Assembly: GCA_027422505.1 (NCBI GenBank)
Contig: JAPQWV010000127.1
Location: 1,302,001 to 1,366,000, forward strand
Reading direction: 5' to 3'
Source of the DNA: Craterostigma plantagineum
Taxonomy: Eukaryota; Streptophyta; Magnoliopsida; Lamiales; Linderniaceae
Length of the DNA: 64,000 nucleotides
In this document: piece after piece, positions 58,023 through 64,000 of the stretch
Layout: the number at the start of each line of letters is the position of its first letter
Numbering within the stretch: the stretch's first letter is position 1
Position numbers and translations under genes: made by a program
Notes under the pieces: generated by a model
The model's input: the letters and a program-made list of their open reading frames with translations, nothing else
Told to the model about the DNA's origin: nothing
Databases searched by the model: none

Positions 58023-59709
58023 TGAATTCGAAAACCCAAGTACCTTTTCACTCTAAAGTTTCAATCTTTCGTCCGAAATAGAGAGAAAAACCATTGCCCA
58101 AACAATAAAAAAGGTTTATTAGCGAACAAATAATCCACGCAGCTACGCTAACACCAGTTTCTTTTTCTATTCCGACGATGGCATCGCTGGTAATGATTTC
58201 TATTGGCACACGCTTATGGGATAATGTTTCATAATGCTTACCGTACAGATGAAAAGACAAAAAACTATTAAATAAAGACAAATTCAACTTTTCTTCATTC
58301 GGAGAAGCAAAAGAGTTTGAGGCCGTAATGTAATTCTGTTCATACAAGGAAGCTTGTAGACGTGGGTGGTTTAGGGCAAAATATGTATATGTAAGATTAT
58401 ATACTGTACATATGTATATATAGAGTTTACCTGAGCTTTTGTCCATCGTTTCATTTAGAAAATCAATTAAAGATTATATATATCAACAGCCAAATCGATG
58501 ATGACTATTTCTGGTAACGGATGGGGGAAAAACTGAAATATAACCCTATTTGAGTATCGTGGCTTCATAATTCATTACCATTGAATACTTTAATAGAGCA
58601 AGTGGTTTGTTTATCTAGGATATTCTTTACTATAATGGAGGCCCACCATGGCCCTTTATTTTCTTTCCTCTCCAAGTTAGCAATATTTTAATTTCAAAAT
58701 CGATATATAACGTTTTATTACCTTTAAAATTAGTAACAATTGATTTTATATGCCAAGCAAGATAGTAAATGAGTAGGAGCCATATATATCTACCCTTGTT
58801 CTTCTTTCAAGATATGGAATAAAATATATATCACACGCTAACGCCCCACAAAAAAAGAAAAAAGAAAAAGAAAAGAAAATCTATTCTATTATTTAATTAA
58901 TTAAGTAATTTTCTCATCACTCATAATTTTTTTAATGTACTTATGCCCTAAAACTACATTTTTTTATATATTTAAAATTTATATTTCATCTCAAATTATG
59001 ATTTTAAATTTCAATATAATTATATTTTAAGCACACACATCGGGTATGCAAGAAAGTACTATTATTATATAAAGGGTGTGTAGTGCTATAAACCGCCACA
59101 TTTGGTGTGTCACTTATTTGCAATTTAGTCTTCTCTTTATTAGTTAGTTACTTTAACTTCTAAATATATTTGTTATACTTATATATCTCTACACATTATT
59201 TTTATTTATATAGATAAATTTGTGTTTTTTTATATAAACATTACAAATCTAGTAACATAAATATAAATATATTCTAATTGCGAGCCAAATCGTACTAGTA
59301 ATAATAAATAATCCTAACTTCGCACCGTTTAGTTAAAAAGACTTTACGAATTCCTACATAAAGCGACAAACCGCACTACTCTCTCTCACCCATCAAATCA
59401 ATAGCAGTGTCCCTTTTTCGTAATAAAACAGTATGATTAGTATTTATCCTCTTTCAGCAAAGGGTTCAGAGAAGTGGATATGTACTACAGGTTTTTGCTT
59501 TACTGTTTTTAAGGGTTTCAAGTCTTAGGGCACTCTCTCTTGACTCGGCTTGAAAAAGGTTTCGTTTCGCTATAATTAGGGTTTGTTCTATGCTGAAGAT
59601 TGGTGTTTCCTCTTCTTTTGCTGTGGAGATTTCGTTATTACATGATATGTATTGCGTGTTTGTAATATATTATTACTGGTAAAGAGATTATCTTTCACAG
59701 CAGGGGTAA
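58023..59709. other. intergenic: LOG promoter and probable MIR156 promoter/5' transcript
   Basis: The left part is the LOG upstream region. At 58880-59074 there is a possible short Helitron-like element. The right part (about 59380-59709) probably belongs to the MIR156 primary transcript. Reading frames here are short and unsupported. Confidence 0.45.
58880..59074 (+). mobile_element. possible short Helitron-like element
   Basis: It starts A|TCTATTCTATTATTTAATTA and ends near gcacacacatcgggtatgc, then aagaaagtacta. The start and pre-terminal hairpin resemble the elements at 23.3-23.9 kb, but the CTAG end is degenerate. Confidence 0.35.
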
Positions 59710-59809
59710 GGGTGGTGACAGAAGAGAGTGAGCACACATGGTGTTTTCTTGCATGAATTGAGTAGACATGCTTGAAGCTATGCGTGCTCACCCTCTTTCT
59801 GTCACCCCC
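59710..59809 (+). ncRNA. MIR156: MIR156 precursor hairpin
   Basis: The mature miR156 sequence UGACAGAAGAGAGUGAGCAC is exact at 59716-59735 on the 5' arm. The 3' arm has the passenger strand GCTCACCCTCTTTCTGTCAC at 59786-59805, pairing over nearly its whole length (with the 2-nt offset expected of DCL1 products) and leaving a terminal loop of about 50 nt. miR156 silences SPL transcription factors and keeps plants juvenile. The hairpin is followed at once by an 86-bp CT repeat. Confidence 0.95.

Positions 59810-59813
<4 letters not shown>

Positions 59814-59899
<86 letters not shown>
59814..59899. repeat. (CT)n microsatellite next to MIR156
   Basis: About 86 bp of uninterrupted CT dinucleotides starting 8 nt after the passenger strand. 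Confidence 0.97.
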
Positions 59900-59900
<1 letters not shown>

Positions 59901-61054
59901 GATGATATTTGTTGAATTCCACTTGCTGTAGCTTGATAGATGATGAAGCCACTGCATTATTGTGAGTCCCTTTTCATGTTTTATGCTACATTAGGCTCTT
60001 ATTGGTATTGAATTAATGCATTTTTCCAACAAATGATTACACAAAGTCTTCGAGGGTTTTGATGCATCGGGAAAAGGAAGAACAATTTTCTATACCCCAA
60101 GGCCATGGGCTTGTCTCCCTTCATTCATCAGATCAATAGAGCTTTTTTTTGTACATCATTCCCTGGACTATTTTGGGCAAGATTTATGTTGTTCTAATCT
60201 CTCTTATCGAGCTACAGCTCAAATTTGTATGTCATATATACTGATAAAATGGTTGAACACAGATTCTCCTCAAAGTGTTCATTCCATTTTCACAGACGTT
60301 GGATGACATATAACGATGCACCACACCACCAAAGCCGATTGGGGCCAACAAAGGTAATTATATTGCAGCAGAAGACATTGACTTATATAAATGTGTGTGC
60401 TTCCCAAATCCAATTCCAACAGTGGTTGGCGGGCAGTGGGATAGGTACTGATTTTTTATGTCTTGATATATGCTGTCGATTACTAATGTATAAAAGTGAA
60501 TGATAAGTTAGACATCTCTTCAATTTGTCTACATTTCATCTTTTGTTATTGCCTGATAGATACAGATTCTTCCGCAAAGGGGCGAATCGTATATTCGTGT
60601 CGGCCTGTAATTTGATGATAGATTGGCTATGCGAGAACTCCCATTGGCTGTATAGTTTGATGCTCAAATCCTTTGAATAATGGGAGAAATGTACATATGC
60701 TCATCTTTCTTTCCCACTTGTATGTAGTAGATGGATAATAACCCTTTTCTCGACGTTTTTATTGATCTCCAGCAAGAATTGAGAGTTGAAAAACATACTG
60801 CTTCAACTCTTGGATGGATATTTGAAATTTTAACAACGGTCACAAAAGAAGGGTTTCTTTCTAACCACTCTACAAAACATTGTTACATGATTACAATCGT
60901 CCTCAGGCGAAGTTCAAAAAACATTCTGTTACAGTCCGCACAACCAACTATTACGCCCACTTCGTCCATATCAATCTTGATTTTATAGAAGAAGAAAATA
61001 ATAATAATAAGAGCCTCAAAACAGTTTATACTAAGCATAATATTATTGATTCAA
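59900..61054. other. intergenic: MIR156 3' flank and COG8 3' flank
   Basis: May hold the rest of the MIR156 primary transcript. Frames 60225-60503 and 60731-60988 have no family resemblance. No further RNA gene is recognised. Confidence 0.45.
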
Positions 61055-61533
61055 TCACAATGGTGACTCCTGAATATTTCTTTTACCTAATGTTTCCTCA
61101 CCCTTGCTGTGTGGACTGGTAATAAGGGAGGAAGAAGGTCCTTTCTGCTCTAAATCGGCGCTCACACTTCTTTCGATTTTATGGACGCCTCCGTTTTCCA
61201 CGCCGTTCTCCGAAATATTGTTGGCCGAGTTTGCGTTACGAATTGGTTTTGGCAGCTCTCTTGAGGGCGAAGATGCGATTAGCCGGTTGATTCCATCGAA
61301 AGAGCTCTTAGCGTTGGCTATTAGATCGGACCCACCTTGGTAACAGCGACAGAAGCATGTGGCACAATGTGGAATAGCAACCTACACCATGACATTATTA
61401 GGAGAAGAGAACAAAAAAACGAAAGAAAAGAGCAGCAAATAGTTGTGAGAGAAAAATGCTTGGGAAACACAGCCTTTACTTCTGATCAAAGCAGCAATAG
61501 TTGTAGCTGCGTATTCAATATGCTTATATAATG

Positions 61534-61584
<51 letters not shown>

Positions 61585-64000
61585 AGTTTGTAAGTAGACA
61601 CACCTCGATGAATGCTTGGCATAGCTTGAGGAAAAGAGACGACTCATTGTCTTTTAGCATCCTAGTTGTGTTGTATCTCAGAAGGGAGTCAGAAACAACT
61701 CGCAAACACTTGATTAATTCCTGGGCAAGCATGTGTTTTAAACTTAACGGAGCACAAGGACGGAGTTCATTCATTGCAGCCGATACACCTGTCAGAACAA
61801 GACAGAAACATGAGGCAGAGAGGATTTCTGGGTTGTGGTGCTTTCAGTTTCAATGTAGAGGACAAGACATTCTACCGTTGATAAAAACTGCAAGAGGTGG
61901 ATGCTCCATGAGGTTTGAAGGTGGTGCAACATCCTCTGAAGTTTCTTCCCCCAAGCTATTGGATGGAAAGCCAACTGCTGGAAGAGGGACCCAACGATGG
62001 GAGTCCAAAATTAACTGAGGGGGCGAAAAATTGGGCTATTCAATTATGGATGATCCATCAAATGTCAAGAACAACCACAGAAATCTAATATCGAATGAAA
62101 GAGAGGCGCGCGCAAACACACGCACATGCAAACATCTTACTGTTTATATTTGAAGTTTACCTGAAAGTTTTCGACTGCTGTACTCATATTCTTCGAGAAT
62201 AGATTAAGCACCGCTCTGTGGCACAAATGATCATTACAATCCACAATGGAAACTTAGAAAGATAACTAAAACCCTGTAAAGGAAGTAGCATTGAAATCTT
62301 ACTCTTCAAAGAGTGGGGGAAGCAGCCCTCGGAAATCCAACCCAACCCATCCGAGGCCCATAGCACAATACTGCAAACCAAACATAAGAGAAAGTCCATT
62401 GGTGTGGCACAATAAAATTATGACTGATATGCATTTATAGCTTCTGATTAGCAGAGGGTTCTGTTTTATTGGGATTGTTCGGTGAAGGTCAGCCATATTC
62501 AACTTGCTCATGATCCTTTTGGTTCTAACATGGGGGTGCAATGAGGATTTCACTAAATGTGGGGAGAGATAGACGTCCTCTTGTCTAAAAATTTTCTTTT
62601 GTGTTCGTTTCCAGCTTTCGTTAACATGTGTGTGGTCAGCTCACCATCAATGTTTCCAGGATTGCGGCATCAGAAAAACAGAAATATAGACAGGTAATGT
62701 CAAACTAATGCTCACCATAGATTGATCTAGAATATTGGACAAAGACCCGCCTTCACTTATCTTTGGTAGCATTACTTTGAGAGTCTTCAAGTGCAGGGTA
62801 ATTTGATGCATCGCCCAGTCAAAGAGAAGTCCCCCATCATAGTTCTCCTCACTTCCCGACGTGTCATCAGCAAAAATAGCTCGGTATTGGTTTACAACAT
62901 CGAAAAGATGCATTCTGTGACAGTTTATCATCCCTTTTAAATATTCATAAGGATTTCTCTGGTCTAAGTCTTCAAGTATCCCACTAAGCCAGGCTTCGCG
63001 GCATCTTAGGAACTTAGCATAGAGAAAGGATAATTCATCAGAAACACCAGAAACATGAGAGGATACTGTTAGCAGAGACAGTCATTGTAAATCATAGTAA
63101 GGGAACCGTACCAGTAAACGCATTTCATACTCGCTGAAAACTCCTATTCGTCGTAAATATCCAATGATTCGGAGGCATTCAGGCAACTGAAAGATAATTT
63201 GTTTCATTCATATAAGATCGTAGCCACTAGATTCAAGTAAGATTGCCTTAACAGCATCTTTAATCTGATTGAGAGCATGGTACCTGAATATTTGATCTTA
63301 GTTTCTGCAGAAGCTGAGAAAGAAGAGACTGGGTGGTAAGCTGAACTTCGGTGGCTAGAGCCTGAATCACAGGAATTCTTGTTCGAAGGAGCGAAAAGAG
63401 GCAGAAAATCAGGCGTCCTCAATAAACGATAGGATCAATTGAGAAATGGAAAACTGCATTACTTGAACAAAAAAACTCACTTAGGGTGCATGGTTGTAAG
63501 TTTGGCAACATATGCTTCCAAGTCAAGAGCCTCGTCATAATTTCCATTCCTTACACATCTGTTGCAATAAGAGATACAATCAATTGTAGCCATGACACTA
63601 CCGAGGAAGAGATATCATCATAGCAGCTGTTAAGACAAAACAATCTTGACTGGGGCATACGTGTCCATGAGTTGAGGAATTTCAAGTAAGTCAAGCAAAG
63701 TACTATGATTTTCCAGCAGCTTCTCATTCATCTTTCTTTTCTCCAAAATATGCTCCGCTGACTCAACAAATTCAGCGCAACCAGAGGTCAATTTTGGAAC
63801 TTCAGCTATCTACACGAGATGTTTTAGAATCTAATTAGAATAGTAAACTTAAAACATATCATGTAAAATGCAGTCTTCACGTCAAATAACGCAAATCATA
63901 AATCCCACAACTTAATTACCAAAGCCTCAAGATGCTTATCGATTGACGTAACCTCCTCCCTTATCTCAACCAATGCATCAGCTGCAGCAATAAATGCACG
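61055..64000 (-). CDS. COG8: conserved oligomeric Golgi complex subunit 8, 5' end outside window
   Basis: Subunit of the COG tether for retrograde intra-Golgi transport. Visible exons, from the window edge: 63920-64000, 63661-63809, 63481-63558, 63284-63377, 63112-63186, 62716-63012, 62303-62370, 62161-62215, 61876-62014, 61604-61788, 61055-61381, 515 aa so far. Family sequence includes [95 protein letters not shown] and [20 protein letters not shown]. The C-terminal tail is polar and poorly conserved (ending RNIQESPL). The acceptor caag|AATTCC at 63377 keeps the frame. The start codon and first roughly 50 residues lie beyond 64000. Confidence 0.92.
61537..61580. repeat. (GA)n microsatellite in COG8 intron
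   Basis: About 44 bp of GA dinucleotides in the last intron. Confidence 0.95.

Noticed and set aside
58048..58446. 132-codon minus-strand frame upstream of LOG
   Set aside because: No homology; lies in the LOG promoter and leader region.
59588..59791. Minus-strand frame covering the MIR156 hairpin
   Set aside because: Its antisense position over a clear miRNA precursor and lack of homology make it a chance frame.
60225..60988. Plus-strand frames between MIR156 and COG8
   Set aside because: Short, no family motifs, could at most be part of the MIR156 primary transcript.

Overview
This is a piece of plant nuclear DNA, most likely from a flowering plant and probably a eudicot. Evidence: multi-exon genes with short GT-AG introns; plant-specific families (RLCK-VII kinase, LOG, dehydrin, clade-D PP2C, DUF630/632, DUF3511); a MIR156 hairpin; and many small plant-type DNA transposons and GA/CT/AT microsatellites. 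I cannot name the species from the sequence. Gene models were built by hand from conserved protein frames and splice signals. They cover CDS only; UTR limits are not known.

Layout. 0-1.4 kb: initiator tRNA-Met (-) and a TRAPPC2L-type trafficking subunit (+). 1.4-5 kb: AT-rich spacer with a 377-bp foldback MITE. 5-10.2 kb: a clade-D PP2C (+) and a DUF630/DUF632 protein (+), each broken by what looks like one missing base. 10.5-16.7 kb: TDP1 DNA-repair phosphodiesterase (-) and a PP2A B' regulatory subunit (-). 19-32.8 kb: two tandem MFS (TCR/At2g16970-like) transporter genes (+). Copy 1 carries foldback and Helitron-like insertions in introns. Copy 2 carries an apparently intact 4.07-kb PIF/Harbinger transposon (transposase plus Myb-like protein) in intron 1. 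33-38.8 kb: a DCAF8-like WD40 protein (-) and an MSL mechanosensitive channel (-). 39.5-42.2 kb: a decayed F-box/LRR gene and a 1.16-kb hAT-like element. 42.7-50.2 kb: an SK3 dehydrin (-) with two DRE/CRT cores upstream, a second DUF630/632 gene (+), a histidine-phosphatase family gene (+) and an RLCK-VII kinase (-). 50.8-52.1 kb: a hAT element with a clean 8-bp target duplication, and a second copy of a foldback repeat first seen at 18.5 kb. 52.3-58 kb: FTSH4-type mitochondrial i-AAA protease (-), DUF3511 (+), LOG cytokinin-activating enzyme (-). 58-64 kb: MIR156 precursor (+) and the 3' part of COG8 (-), which runs off the window.

The genes form no operon or pathway cluster; this is an ordinary gene-dense plant region. 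The most informative points are the intact PIF/Harbinger element inside a transporter intron, the MIR156 locus, a family of short Helitron-like elements (one accounts for nearly all of an oversized intron), differences in intron number between the tandem MFS copies, a GC-AG intron, and two single-base frameshifts in otherwise intact genes. I saw no convincing previously undescribed system.
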